Shown: one piece after another, positions 17,906-26,432 of the stretch | How the letters are laid out: the number at the start of each line of letters is the position of its first letter | Position numbering within the stretch: position 1 is the first letter of the stretch | Origin: Actibacterium atlanticum | GTDB lineage: Bacteria; Pseudomonadota; Alphaproteobacteria; Rhodobacterales; Rhodobacteraceae | Direction: 5' to 3' | Assembly (NCBI RefSeq): GCF_000671395.1 | Contig: NZ_AQQY01000004.1 | Coordinates: forward strand, 186,001 to 250,000 | DNA: 64,000 nt | Made by a program: the position numbers and the translations under genes | Notes under the pieces: generated by a model | What the model was told of the DNA's origin: nothing | The model's input: only the letters and a program-made list of their open reading frames with translations | Databases searched by the model: none

Positions 17906-18654
17906 TGATCGAGAAACCTCAATCCTTCGTTACCCGTCAGGAGTGCGAGAAGGTCATGTACCAGAACGGCTTCCGACGCCCCCATGGCGAAGTCGATGGC
18001 TGGCAGCGGTACAGTTCGACGACCGCGCAGGGGTCGGTCTGGCTCGGGCGGGAGACTTCTGGCGCGTGGCTCCTCGCGTTAGATCACGCCGGTATTATCG
18101 CAGAGATTGGAATTGAAACGTCCGATGCCGCAGGACCTGGCCTCGCACGTTTCCGATTTGCCTCACTGGCACCGCTCTATGCCGTGATGCCAAGGGTTTA
18201 TGAGCTTGCTGTAAGTCTTCCTGATGCACCACTTCAAGAGTTCCTTCACCGCACGCAAAACTTGCCGTCGACTACAGAAGCGGAACGCCTTGTGGTCCAG
18301 CGTGTCGGCCAGAACATCTTTCGTGAGCGTCTGATCAAATACTGGCGGGGGCGATGCCCTCTGACCGGGATTGTCGACAAGCCGCTTCTCCGTGCCTCTC
18401 ACATCAAGCCATGGCGCGACTGTGAAAACGACGCAGAGCGTCTGGATGTCCACAATGGCTTTCTTCTTTCGGCTCTCTGGGATGCCGCATTCGACAACGG
18501 TCTCGTGACCTTTGATCCTGAGGGTATCCCGATCTTCTCGGAACGCTTATGTAAGTTGGCGCAATCACAGCTGCATTATGAAACGCCTATCAAATTGAAC
18601 GCAAAACATCGAGTATTTCTCGAGTGGCATAGGGACTATGTCTTTAAGGATTAG
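17905..18654 (+). CDS. HNH endonuclease (HNH_2 type)
   Basis: A 249-aa protein whose ATG (17905) shares one base with the ATPase stop (TGATG). The C-terminal half holds the HNH_2 pattern: CPLTG, ASHIKPWRDC (His-Ile-Lys-Pro-Trp, near residues 163-170), then RLDVHNGFLLSALWDAAFDNGLVTF. The first His of ASHI and the Asn/Asp of the NGFLLS block are the expected metal and catalytic residues. The N-terminal half (about 1-110) is unassigned and may recognise DNA or the ATPase. Similar proteins are often restriction-type nucleases. As the last gene of the operon it is the best candidate for the cutting effector. The last codons run to 18654 with only a 132-bp gap before the tRNA gene. Confidence 0.8.
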   Translation: MIEKPQSFVTRQECEKVMYQNGFRRPHGEVDGWQRYSSTTAQGSVWLGRETSGAWLLALDHAGIIAEIGIETSDAAGPGLARFRFASLAPLYAVMPRVYELAVSLPDAPLQEFLHRTQNLPSTTEAERLVVQRVGQNIFRERLIKYWRGRCPLTGIVDKPLLRASHIKPWRDCENDAERLDVHNGFLLSALWDAAFDNGLVTFDPEGIPIFSERLCKLAQSQLHYETPIKLNAKHRVFLEWHRDYVFKD

Positions 18655-18718
18655 GAGCATAGCCCCCCGGAATGAGCACAATTCGCACGTTCCGAGCTTT
18701 CGTCCTTTCGGGTCGGCA

Positions 18719-18736
18719 CTGTCCTCGAGAGGACAG
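18719..18736. other. 18-bp perfect palindrome after the defence-like operon
   Basis: CTGTCCTCGAGAGGACAG reads the same on both strands and lies 64 bp past the HNH stop. It could form a hairpin that ends or stabilises the operon transcript, but no T-run follows on the plus strand. It may alternatively be a protein-binding site near the island boundary. Nothing else is recognisable in 18655-18786. Confidence 0.35.
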
Positions 18737-18786
18737 AAACCTGTCGTAAAGGAACGATCAGGTGTCATTCGTCACTTTTGTTCAAG

Positions 18787-18862
18787 TGGTGAGCCGTGAT
18801 GGGTTCGAACCATCGACCTACTGATTAAAAGTCAGTTGCTCTACCAGCTGAGCTAACGGCCC
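18787..18862 (-). tRNA. tRNA-Lys (anticodon TTT)
   Basis: The minus strand reads a complete cloverleaf of 76 nt: acceptor GGGCCGT pairing with ACGGCTC (one G-T), D arm with AGCTCAGCTGGTAGAGC, anticodon loop CTTTTAA (TTT, lysine), T arm with GGTTCGAACC, and an encoded CCA end. The 3' end faces left, directly toward the accessory operon, which is the usual geometry for islands that insert at tRNA 3' ends. No duplicate of its 3' end was found at the left of the island within the window. Confidence 0.95.
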
Positions 18863-18875
18863 ACTTGAGGCCCGC

Positions 18876-18904
18876 TAAGTAGGAAAACCGCGCAGGGGGG
18901 TCAA
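18876..18904 (-). promoter_or_regulatory. Promoter of tRNA-Lys
   Basis: On the minus strand TTGACC (18899-18904) and TACTTA (18876-18881) are separated by exactly 17 bp. The -10 ends 13 bp before the first tRNA base, so transcription would start just upstream of the mature 5' end. Confidence 0.55.
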
Positions 18905-18987
18905 CCCCAATTGTAAGGTTTTTCTGAACTTAATGCAGGATTCTATTTTCGTAGATTTGATTCACAACGATACCGCTACACGCTGGC

Positions 18988-19776
18988 TTACCTTGACATC
19001 AAATTATCGAATTCATCGAGGGTCGAAACGACCTTTTCGCCGACTTCGCGCAAGACTTGGGCGACAGGCTTCCCTGCAAAGGGGCCAGCGTCTGGACCGA
19101 AGCTTACTTCAACTGAGACAATTGGTTCGCCGTCAAACGACGGTTTGACGCTGGAAGCAATAAGCCGCATGGTCTTGCTAGCGTCGCCACCGACAGCGGC
19201 GTCGTGCAGTTGCTGGTTTCCAATTGATATCTTCCTGAACTTGATATCGGCAAAGGTGACAGTGGGAATGATAAGGTTGTGCTTATCGTCATTGTTTAAC
19301 TGCCCGAAGTACCACAAGTGATCCCCAACATCATTTTCAGGTCTTATAGTATTGCAAAAAAGTTCGTTGGAGCCGGGCAGTGCGTCTTCCATATTTTTCA
19401 GATCACCGTGATTTACTGCGTTTTCTCGACTTTCATTGACAGGAAAGTGGCATCTAGCTTCTTTAATCTTCGTGCGAATGATGGCGGAAGCCAAGTGATC
19501 CAGCGCAGACCGAAAGTTGTGCAAAGCCTCACCAACAATGAGCGCAAATTGCTCTGGAATTGGTTTCGATGGTTCATACTCAAGTCCATAAAAGACACTC
19601 GGTCCACCGGGGTATCCAGTCTCAAAACGCTCTGTTTGTCTTAACTCATAGAAATCGCTGGGAAGTCGTTCCGACATTTCGACGATTTGATCGATGTGCC
19701 TGTTTGCTTGTTCAGTTTTAAGCCGAGGCCCACGCATTATGGTTTCTCTAAGCTCTCTATCAATAATTGAAGGCAC
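18988..19776 (-). CDS. Hypothetical protein, 262 aa
   Basis: A soluble-looking protein of unknown function. It has a conserved-looking GEALHNFRSALDHLASAI segment (about residues 82-99) and FGQLNNDDKHNLI (about 157-169). The ALHN-RSALDHL pattern recurs in unassigned bacterial proteins, often on accessory DNA. No signal peptide or membrane segment is visible. The start is uncertain: GTG at 19776 gives 262 aa, while ATG at 19737 gives 249 aa. Neither has a strong ribosome site. The gene stands alone between tRNA-Lys and the VOC gene, with A+T-richer composition than the core genes further right, so it may also belong to variable DNA. No function is proposed. Confidence 0.6.
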   Translation of the reverse strand: MPSIIDRELRETIMRGPRLKTEQANRHIDQIVEMSERLPSDFYELRQTERFETGYPGGPSVFYGLEYEPSKPIPEQFALIVGEALHNFRSALDHLASAIIRTKIKEARCHFPVNESRENAVNHGDLKNMEDALPGSNELFCNTIRPENDVGDHLWYFGQLNNDDKHNLIIPTVTFADIKFRKISIGNQQLHDAAVGGDASKTMRLIASSVKPSFDGEPIVSVEVSFGPDAGPFAGKPVAQVLREVGEKVVSTLDEFDNLMSR

Positions 19777-20005
19777 CTCGTGAAATCCCTTGTGTGTGTG
19801 AGACTAAAACACAACGAGGAGACCCGAACTTCCTCCAAGAATCAAGCAGCGGACGACTGCTCTCGAAACTAATTTAACAGCATTGAAATCGGTCTACTCA
19901 AAGAGGCACGATAGGACCCTCTTAGTCTAGCTATGCTTCTTAAATCAGTTCCGAGAAATCCTTGGTTTCCGCGCCCGGACGGAAGACATAGGCGCGGAAA
20001 GACCT

Positions 20006-20425
20006 TCAACGCGCAGAGACAGAAGGGCGCAGCAACTCGTTAAACTCAAGCACATTTCCGTCGGGGTCGCGCAGAAAGACAACTCTGCGCCGGTTGCTAT
20101 AGATCACCGGACCTTCTGAAATCGCGATGCCATTGCGTTCAAGCTTCAGCAGCAGATCATCCATGTCTTCGACAACAAAGGCCGCATGGGTAACACCGGG
20201 CCATTTGATCGGTTCATCCTGCAGGATGTTGCGATCATCCGGGCGTTTGGCGCCGTTGAAGATCAGGTTGATATAAACCCCATCGGCATTGCGCATTTCG
20301 TTGGCATGATACTTTGGCAGGTCAATGACCTCTTCCCAGCCGAGCAATTCATAGAACTTGCGGGCGACATCCCGGTCAGTGACCCGGATGCCCACATGTT
20401 CATAGGATGTAACCCGAAACGCCAT
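20006..20425 (-). CDS. VOC family (glyoxalase-like) protein
   Basis: A 139-aa single vicinal-oxygen-chelate domain. The beta-alpha-beta-beta-beta repeats show as YEHVGIRVTDRDVARKFYELLGWE near the start and THAAFVVEDMDDLLLKL...VVFLRDPDGNVLEFNELL near the end. The metal ligands expected in this fold are His in EHVGIRV and Glu in VLEFNE. The substrate cannot be assigned; members include glyoxalases, dioxygenases and resistance proteins. Its ATG shares one base with the stop of the upstream GST gene, so the pair forms a small operon and may act together in glutathione-linked detoxification (inference). The sequence after its TGA stays open in frame for 21 more codons. Confidence 0.82.
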   Translation of the reverse strand: MAFRVTSYEHVGIRVTDRDVARKFYELLGWEEVIDLPKYHANEMRNADGVYINLIFNGAKRPDDRNILQDEPIKWPGVTHAAFVVEDMDDLLLKLERNGIAISEGPVIYSNRRRVVFLRDPDGNVLEFNELLRPSVSAR

Positions 20426-21018
20426 CAGAGTTCCGGCATCGTGATGAAGTTATCCAGCGCTTTGATCCGGTCGATCCACGCCGCAACATTGGGGTGATCG
20501 CCAACCGGGACACCACCTTCGTGGCCCAGCGCCACATAGGGGAAGCAGGCAATGTCCGCGATGGTCGGGCGGTCCAGCGCCAGCCAGTCGCGGCTTTCTA
20601 AGCGCGCTTCAAGCAACGCCAGCACGCGTTGCGCCTTCTTCACCGCCAATGCCTGATCCAGCTTGAACCCGAATTTGTCATGCAAACGGGCGTCATTTGG
20701 GCCGCGCGCAATTTCGTTCTCGGCCATCATCAGCCATTCCATCACCTGCGCCTGAGCGCCGGCTTCGGTCGGCAACCAGGCTTCCCCACCATATTTGCGG
20801 GCCAGATAGATCAGGATGGCCTGCGAATCGCGCAGGGTCAGATCACCATCGCTTAGGATTGGAATTTCCTTGAACGGGTTCATGTCGCTCAGGGGGGGGC
20901 GGGTGTGCTCGCCATCCAGAAAATCCACCGGAATCAGGGTGTAGTCTTTCTGGATCAGCGACAGAAACAGTCGCACCTTATAGCAGTTGCCAGACAGTTC
21001 GAGATCGTAAAGTTCCAT
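20425..21018 (-). CDS. Glutathione S-transferase family protein
   Basis: A 197-aa GST. The thioredoxin-like N-terminal half starts MELYDLELSGNCYKVRLFLSL, has NPFKEIPILSDGDLTLRDSQAILIYLARKYG (cis-Pro loop and the glutathione-contacting D/E-S), and is followed by an all-helical C-terminal half with DRPTIADIACFPYVAL, the N-capping motif of GSTs. A longer frame extends to 21315, but an ATG at 21018, preceded by AGGAGG, fits the family start. It is divergent from the LysR gene at 21151, the classic arrangement for a regulator and its target. It is coupled to the VOC gene downstream. Confidence 0.88.
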   Translation of the reverse strand: MELYDLELSGNCYKVRLFLSLIQKDYTLIPVDFLDGEHTRPPLSDMNPFKEIPILSDGDLTLRDSQAILIYLARKYGGEAWLPTEAGAQAQVMEWLMMAENEIARGPNDARLHDKFGFKLDQALAVKKAQRVLALLEARLESRDWLALDRPTIADIACFPYVALGHEGGVPVGDHPNVAAWIDRIKALDNFITMPEL

Positions 21019-21150
21019 AGCCCCTAGGGCCTCCTCCGTTTCGAGGCGACACCCAATGTCGCCCTTGTCCCAAACAGTCTGCCCGGCAAGTGATATTGTC
21101 GGTAGGTGGCATTTTTGATTATGATCTTTCCTAAAATCGGAAAGATAAAA

Positions 21151-22044
21151 ATGGACAAGCTTCGCGCGATCAAAGTTTTTGTCAAAGTTGCCCAGTCTGA
21201 CAGCCTGTCCGCGGCCGCGCGGCAGATGGGTGAGCCCCTTACCAACGTCAGCCGCCTGTTGACGCAGCTTGAGGCCGAGCTTGGCTGCTCTCTGATTCAT
21301 CGCACCACAAGGCAAATGGCCCTGACCGCCGAGGGACGGAATTACCTGACCGTGTGCAAACTGTTGCTGGACGATCTGGAACAGGCCGAACTGCAGCTAA
21401 CCGGGCAAGCCACAGAACTGTCCGGTGAAATCGTGGTGACCGCCCCGGTGGCCTTTGGGCGGCTGCATGTTCTGCCCGTCATCAACCTGTTTTTGCGGCA
21501 ATACCCCAAGATCTCGGCCAAACTGATGCTGCTGGACCGGCAGGTGGATATGCTGGACGAAGGCATAGATGTGGCTTTGCGTATTGGCCATCTGCCCGAT
21601 TCTGCGCATCTGGCCACCCACGTTGGTACGCAATCCCTGATCACCTGCGCTGCGCCAAATTATCTTAAGGAACGCGGCACGCCGCTGCAGGTTCAGGACC
21701 TGCCCTCGCATGACCTGATCATGTTCACCGGACGGCCCAGCGGCGCACGTTGGGTCTATAAGAGCCAAGCGCATGGGCAAAAGGCGATCCGCCTGCAACC
21801 GCGCCTGTCGGTCAACACCGCAGAAGCCGCGATAGAATCCGCCGTAGCCGGGCTGGGGATCACCCGGGTGCTGGCCTATCAGGCGCAAGCGCAGATCGAC
21901 GCCGGAGAACTGATCCCCGTGCTGACTGAATTCGATGACACCACGATCCCGGTTAATCTGCTACGCTGGCCCAACCGGACCGACCCGCAAAGGGTACGAG
22001 AGTTCATCAACTTTGCCTCGAAACAACTGCGCGCGCGAACCTGA
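21151..22044 (+). CDS. LysR family transcriptional regulator
   Basis: A 297-aa LysR protein starting MDKLRAIKVFVKVAQSDSLSAAARQMG, which contains the N-terminal winged helix-turn-helix. ATG 21151 is chosen over the longer frame from 21106 because it fits the family start and is preceded by GGAAAG. The effector-binding domain follows, with GEIVVTAPVAFGRLHVLPVI and the LRIGHLPDSAHLATHVG region typical of the CrgA-like subgroup. It faces away from the GST/VOC operon with a 132-bp gap, so it probably regulates that operon and itself from the shared intergenic DNA. Confidence 0.9.
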   Translation: MDKLRAIKVFVKVAQSDSLSAAARQMGEPLTNVSRLLTQLEAELGCSLIHRTTRQMALTAEGRNYLTVCKLLLDDLEQAELQLTGQATELSGEIVVTAPVAFGRLHVLPVINLFLRQYPKISAKLMLLDRQVDMLDEGIDVALRIGHLPDSAHLATHVGTQSLITCAAPNYLKERGTPLQVQDLPSHDLIMFTGRPSGARWVYKSQAHGQKAIRLQPRLSVNTAEAAIESAVAGLGITRVLAYQAQAQIDAGELIPVLTEFDDTTIPVNLLRWPNRTDPQRVREFINFASKQLRART

Positions 22045-22092
22045 CACCGGATTGTCTGGATTCTGCGCGCAAGCGGGTTTATATGCCGCCCC

Positions 22093-22932
22093 ATGCTTAA
22101 GACGACCGCCCAAACCGGCCTGCCCTTCATGAAAATGCACGGGCTTGGCAATGACTTCGTTGTCATCGACCAGCGCACGGATGCCGTGGCGCTGACGGAT
22201 GCGCTGGTGCAGGCGATTGCCGATCGTCGCATGGGCGTGGGATTCGATCAGCTGGCAACCATTGAGCCCGCACAGAACGCCGATGCGCGGCTGGTGTTCT
22301 ATAACTCTGATGGCTCGCAATCTGCGGCCTGTGGCAACGCCACCCGCTGTATCGCACGGCATCTGATGAATGAAACCGGCCGGGACGCCCTGACGCTGGA
22401 AACAGAGCGCGGGTTTCTACGGGCCGAGGAGGCCGGCGATGGTCTGACCCGCGTCAATATGGGGGCCCCTTTGCTGCACTGGGATCAGGTGCCTCTGTCG
22501 CATGAAATGGACACGCTGGAGCTGCCGATCGAGGGCAGTCCCACGGCCACCGGCATGGGCAACCCGCATTGCACCTTTTTCGTGGATGACGCCGAGGCGG
22601 TCGACCTGGAGGCCCGCGGCGCCGAAATCGAACACCACCCGCTTTTCCCCGAACGCACCAATGTGCAGTTCGCCAGCCTGATTGGCCCCGACCATCTGCG
22701 GATGCGGGTGTGGGAGCGGGGCGTGGGTGTGACGCTGGCCTCGGGCTCATCGTCTTGCGCCACGGCGGTCGCCGCTGCGCGGCGCGGGCAGACCGGGCGC
22801 AAGGTGCGCATTGAGCTGGATGGCGGCACGATCTGGATCGACTGGCGCGAGGATGGCGTTTGGATGACCGGCGCCACCATGCATGTGGCCGATGGTGTTC
22901 TGACGCCCGCGTTTATCGCAGCCGCGCAATGA
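22093..22932 (+). CDS. dapF: Diaminopimelate epimerase
   Basis: A 279-aa DapF, which converts LL- to meso-diaminopimelate for lysine and peptidoglycan synthesis in the cytoplasm. Both catalytic cysteines are present: [16 protein letters not shown] (first) and [13 protein letters not shown] (second), in the two pseudo-symmetric halves. [13 protein letters not shown] near the start is the standard opening. Length is normal. The final ATGA overlaps the start of mtaB by 4 nt, a conserved dapF-mtaB pairing in alphaproteobacteria. Confidence 0.97.
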   Translation: MLKTTAQTGLPFMKMHGLGNDFVVIDQRTDAVALTDALVQAIADRRMGVGFDQLATIEPAQNADARLVFYNSDGSQSAACGNATRCIARHLMNETGRDALTLETERGFLRAEEAGDGLTRVNMGAPLLHWDQVPLSHEMDTLELPIEGSPTATGMGNPHCTFFVDDAEAVDLEARGAEIEHHPLFPERTNVQFASLIGPDHLRMRVWERGVGVTLASGSSSCATAVAAARRGQTGRKVRIELDGGTIWIDWREDGVWMTGATMHVADGVLTPAFIAAAQ

Positions 22933-24194
22933 CCCAGCCACCCAAATTCACCACGCTGGGCTGTCGCCTGAACGCTTATGAGACCGAGGCGATGAAAGAG
23001 CTGTCGGCGCAGGCGGGCGTGGAGAACGCCGTGGTGGTGAACACCTGCGCCGTCACCGCCGAGGCCGTCCGCAAAGCCCGTCAGGAAATCCGCAAACTGC
23101 GCCGCGACAACCCCGATGCCACGCTGATCGTCACCGGCTGCGCCGCCCAAACCGAACCTGCGACCTTTTCGTCGATGGACGAGGTCGATATGGTCATCGG
23201 CAACACTGAGAAAATGCAGGCCGACACATGGCAGCGCATGGCCAAAGGCCCCGATTTCATCGGCGACGCGGAAAAGGTGCAGGTGGACGACATCATGTCA
23301 GTCACCGAAACCGCCGGCCATCTGATTGACGGCTTCGGCACCCGCTCCCGCGCTTATGTGCAGGTGCAAAACGGCTGTGATCACCGCTGCACGTTCTGCA
23401 TTATTCCTTATGGCCGGGGCAATTCGCGCTCGGTCGCGGCGGGCGTTGTGGTTGACCAAATCAAACGCCTTGTGGATCGCGGCTATAATGAGGTGGTGCT
23501 GACCGGCGTTGATCTGACCAGCTGGGGCGCGGACCTGCCCGGCGAACCGCGTTTGGGCGATCTGGTCATGCGCATACTGAGGTTGGTGCCCGACCTGCCG
23601 CGCCTGCGGATCAGCTCGATTGATAGCATCGAGGCCGATGAGAACCTGATGCAAGCCATCGCGACCGAGCCTCGTTTGATGCCCCATCTGCACCTCTCCT
23701 TGCAGTCGGGCGACGATATGATCCTGAAACGGATGAAACGCCGCCACCTGCGGGATGATGCAATTGCGTTCTGCCAAGAGGCGCGAAAGCTGCGCCCCGA
23801 TATGACCTTTGGCGCCGATATCATCGCGGGCTTCCCCACGGAAACCGACGCGATGTTCGACAACAGCCTGAAACTGGTCACCGACTGCGATCTGACCTGG
23901 CTGCATGTGTTCCCGTATTCAAAACGCGAGGGCACCCCGGCGGCGCGCATCCCCGATCAGGTAAACGGCAACATCATCAAAGCCCGCGCCGCCAAACTGC
24001 GCGCCGCAGGCGACGCGCAGGTGCAACAGCATCTGGCCGCGCAGGTGGGGCTGACCCATCAGGTGCTTTTGGAAAACCCCCATATGGGCCGCACCGCGCA
24101 GTTTACTGAGGTCAGCTTTGACAGCCCGCAGGTTGAGGGGCAGATTGTCGAGGCGCAGATCACCGGGATCAAAGGCGCGCAGCTTGTGGCATAA
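22929..24194 (+). CDS. mtaB: tRNA t6A37 methylthiotransferase MtaB
   Basis: A 421-aa radical-SAM enzyme that adds a methylthio group to N6-threonylcarbamoyladenosine at position 37 of tRNA. The N-terminal domain has three cluster cysteines ([20 protein letters not shown]). The radical-SAM domain carries [15 protein letters not shown] (C-X3-C-X2-C), and a TRAM-like end follows ([15 protein letters not shown]). The ATG at 22929 overlaps the dapF stop by 4 nt; a longer in-frame extension into dapF is not expected. The lysine tRNA in this window is not obligatorily its substrate but ANN-decoding tRNAs are. Confidence 0.95.
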   Translation: MTQPPKFTTLGCRLNAYETEAMKELSAQAGVENAVVVNTCAVTAEAVRKARQEIRKLRRDNPDATLIVTGCAAQTEPATFSSMDEVDMVIGNTEKMQADTWQRMAKGPDFIGDAEKVQVDDIMSVTETAGHLIDGFGTRSRAYVQVQNGCDHRCTFCIIPYGRGNSRSVAAGVVVDQIKRLVDRGYNEVVLTGVDLTSWGADLPGEPRLGDLVMRILRLVPDLPRLRISSIDSIEADENLMQAIATEPRLMPHLHLSLQSGDDMILKRMKRRHLRDDAIAFCQEARKLRPDMTFGADIIAGFPTETDAMFDNSLKLVTDCDLTWLHVFPYSKREGTPAARIPDQVNGNIIKARAAKLRAAGDAQVQQHLAAQVGLTHQVLLENPHMGRTAQFTEVSFDSPQVEGQIVEAQITGIKGAQLVA

Positions 24195-24203
24195 GAGGCT
24201 CTG

Positions 24204-24815
24204 ATGCACCCCAACCCCGCCTTTCGCAAAACCGAACCCCAGCGCAATCTGGCCTTTGCGCGCCAGCGTGGCTTTGGCGTGCTGTCCATCAACAGCGACC
24301 CCGCCCCGCTGATCTCTCATGTGCCGTTTATCCTGAACGCCGAGGGCACGCAGGCCGACCTGCATCTGGTGCGGTCAAACCCCATCGCCCGGATGGGCGG
24401 CGGCGCTGCCGTGTTGGCGGTCAGTGGGCCAGATGGGTACGTGTCGCCCGATTGGTACGAGGTCGACGATCAGGTGCCGACATGGAACTACGTCGCCGTG
24501 CATCTGCGCGGCACTTTGGAACTGCGCCCGCAAGAAACGTTGCTCCCGCATCTGCAACAACTGTCCGACCAGTTCGAGGCTCAGCTGGCCCCCAAACCCA
24601 TCTGGAAAACCGAAAAGGTCAGCCAACCCGCGTTGGACAAACTGCTGCGCATGATCGTGCCTGCCCGACTGACCATTGAAACAGTGGATGGCACCTGGAA
24701 GCTGAACCAGAACAAGACCGCCGAAGCCCGCCAAAACGCCGCCACGCAAATCGCGCAAAGCCCCATCGGGACAGAGCTGGCCGCACTGGCCGAACTGATG
24801 AAAAACGCCTTTTAA
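24204..24815 (+). CDS. FMN-binding PaiB-like regulator
   Basis: A 203-aa protein of the PaiB / FMN-binding split-barrel family. It opens MHPNPAFRKTEPQRNLAFARQRGFG, then ISHVPFIL and YVSPDWYEVDDQVPTWNYVAVHLRG, which are the signature blocks of this family. Bacillus PaiB is linked to repression of sporulation and protease genes; in proteobacteria the role is mostly unknown and may be flavin-dependent. It lies 9 nt after mtaB and is probably co-transcribed. Confidence 0.88.
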   Translation: MHPNPAFRKTEPQRNLAFARQRGFGVLSINSDPAPLISHVPFILNAEGTQADLHLVRSNPIARMGGGAAVLAVSGPDGYVSPDWYEVDDQVPTWNYVAVHLRGTLELRPQETLLPHLQQLSDQFEAQLAPKPIWKTEKVSQPALDKLLRMIVPARLTIETVDGTWKLNQNKTAEARQNAATQIAQSPIGTELAALAELMKNAF

Positions 24816-24877
24816 TAGCGTTGACTTAGGTCTGTTTGTCTTGAACACTTAGACCATTGTCTATTCGTGAATGCCTT

Positions 24878-25444
24878 ATGCAAAAAATTACCGCCTTGCT
24901 CATTTTTCTTACCACATCCGCCTGTATGGAAGGCGGTGGCGTAGCAACCGACCCAGACGAAATCGTAACCGCGAAAACGGCTGCCCAGGTATTTGCCAAC
25001 ACCTGCCTCGCGCCCCCAGCAAAGGGGCAGGATTTGTCCACGGCGCTCGGCAGCAGTGACGCGTTTCAAAGAGCGGGCCGCAAGGGGCCGGGGCCCAAAA
25101 CAGTTGTTTACGATGGCCCGAACGGCATGACGGGCGTGCGTCAGATGTTTGTAAACGATAATGGCACCAAGACGGCTTCTTGCGCCATCTACGCCACTGT
25201 GTCCGACCGGGAAAACATTCACAATGAAGCCGAGAATGCTGTTGAACAGGTCTTTGGCTTTGTGACGACAAGCGACAAATCGGGTCAGGCATGGTCAGGG
25301 ACAACATTCACCCCAAGCGGGTTTGTTTTTGAGGTTGTCTCGTCGCGCTTGGGGGACGGAAGCGGATTGCTTTACCAACCTGTGGGCAACGTCACACTGA
25401 CCATTCGTCAGGCGCCTGTTAAGATCGAGTTTCACTACAATTAG
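24878..25444 (+). CDS. Hypothetical lipoprotein
   Basis: A predicted 188-aa lipoprotein. The signal is MQKITALLIFLTTSAC with lipobox TSAC, cysteine at position 16, followed by MEGGG. Five further cysteines or fewer are spread in the mature part (TCLAPP, ASCAIYA), which could form a disulfide in the periplasm. ATG 24878 is chosen because it puts the hydrophobic stretch at the N-terminus; a TTG at 24857 is also in frame. No recognised domain. It stands alone between the PaiB-like gene and a GST. Confidence 0.7.
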   Translation: MQKITALLIFLTTSACMEGGGVATDPDEIVTAKTAAQVFANTCLAPPAKGQDLSTALGSSDAFQRAGRKGPGPKTVVYDGPNGMTGVRQMFVNDNGTKTASCAIYATVSDRENIHNEAENAVEQVFGFVTTSDKSGQAWSGTTFTPSGFVFEVVSSRLGDGSGLLYQPVGNVTLTIRQAPVKIEFHYN

Positions 25445-25545
25445 GTAAACGATCGTCGGTAAGCACCGCCCAAACGCATTTGGGCGTTTGGCATCTGGTC
25501 CAAACCGGTCTGGATGTTGGCCGCATAATACCATAGCGATGGCGT

Positions 25546-26187
25546 ATGACCCCGATCCTCTATTCCTTCCGCCGCTGCCCCTATGCGATGCGCGCCCGTC
25601 TGGCTTTGGTCAGCGCGGGCATCACCTGTGAGCTGCGCGAGGTTGTGTTGCGTGACAAGCCCGCCGAACTGATTGCAGCGTCACCCAAGGCAACGGTGCC
25701 GGTTCTGGTGGTCGGCGATCAGGTGATCGACGAAAGCCGGGACATTATGCTGTGGGCCCTAAATCGGAATGACCCCGAGCATTGGCTGGACATGCCCGCC
25801 GAAGGCCACGTGCTGATCGACCAGATCGAAGGCCCGTTCAAATTGGCGCTGGATCGGTATAAATACGCCTCGCGACACCCGGAACTGGACCCTATGGAAC
25901 AGCGCCAGATCGCCGCTAATGTGTTGCGTGGGTTTGACGCCCGGCTCAACGGGCAGGATTGGCTTTTCGGTGACGCACCTACATTGGCCGATATGGCGAC
26001 AATCACTTTCGTGCGCCAATATGCCATGACAGATAAAAACTGGTTCGATGCTCAGCCCTGGACAAACCTGTCGCGCTGGCTGGAAACATTCATCGCATCG
26101 CCCCGGTTTTTGACCATTATGGGCAAGTATCCCCGCTGGCAGAACGGTGATCCGGCCACGTGGTTCCCCAACACACTTGGCGCGTAA
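25546..26187 (+). CDS. Glutathione S-transferase family protein
   Basis: A 213-aa GST-like protein. It starts MTPILYSFRRCPYAMRARLAL, a glutaredoxin-like CPYA motif placed where beta or omega-type GSTs have their active Cys. SPKATVPVLVVGDQVIDESRDIMLWAL supplies the cis-Pro and glutathione-contacting segment, and GDAPTLADMATITFVRQYA is the helical-domain N-cap. The usual C-terminal length is present. The substrate is unknown. It stands before the petABC operon with a 245-bp gap that contains the pet leader. Confidence 0.85.
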   Translation: MTPILYSFRRCPYAMRARLALVSAGITCELREVVLRDKPAELIAASPKATVPVLVVGDQVIDESRDIMLWALNRNDPEHWLDMPAEGHVLIDQIEGPFKLALDRYKYASRHPELDPMEQRQIAANVLRGFDARLNGQDWLFGDAPTLADMATITFVRQYAMTDKNWFDAQPWTNLSRWLETFIASPRFLTIMGKYPRWQNGDPATWFPNTLGA

Positions 26188-26432
26188 TCCAGATTCGAAG
26201 GGATTCGCGGATTTAACGCAGCAAACCCGGCTAATTAGGCGCGAATTTCCCGTGTTCAAGAGCCTGCTCCTCTCTGCGCGGGTCATTGATGGCGTTATCA
26301 GGCAACAATTGCTGCACCTGCGTCTATTGATCGCTGGACGATGTGGGGGAAGGTCGTTACAACCGCGCCAATTGCGCGTCTCAGGCCTTCTGTCTGAGGG
26401 GTGCAGAAGGGCCAAGGAAAGGGAGTTGTCTC

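Noticed and set aside
3574-18654. Calling the operon canonical DISARM or Druantia
   Set aside because: DrmC and separate DrmA/DrmB are absent, Druantia accessory genes are absent, and a Rad50-like ATPase and HNH nuclease are present.
26371-26400. Small hairpin in the petA leader as a riboswitch or attenuator
   Set aside because: Only a 5-bp stem with no conserved core that I recognise.
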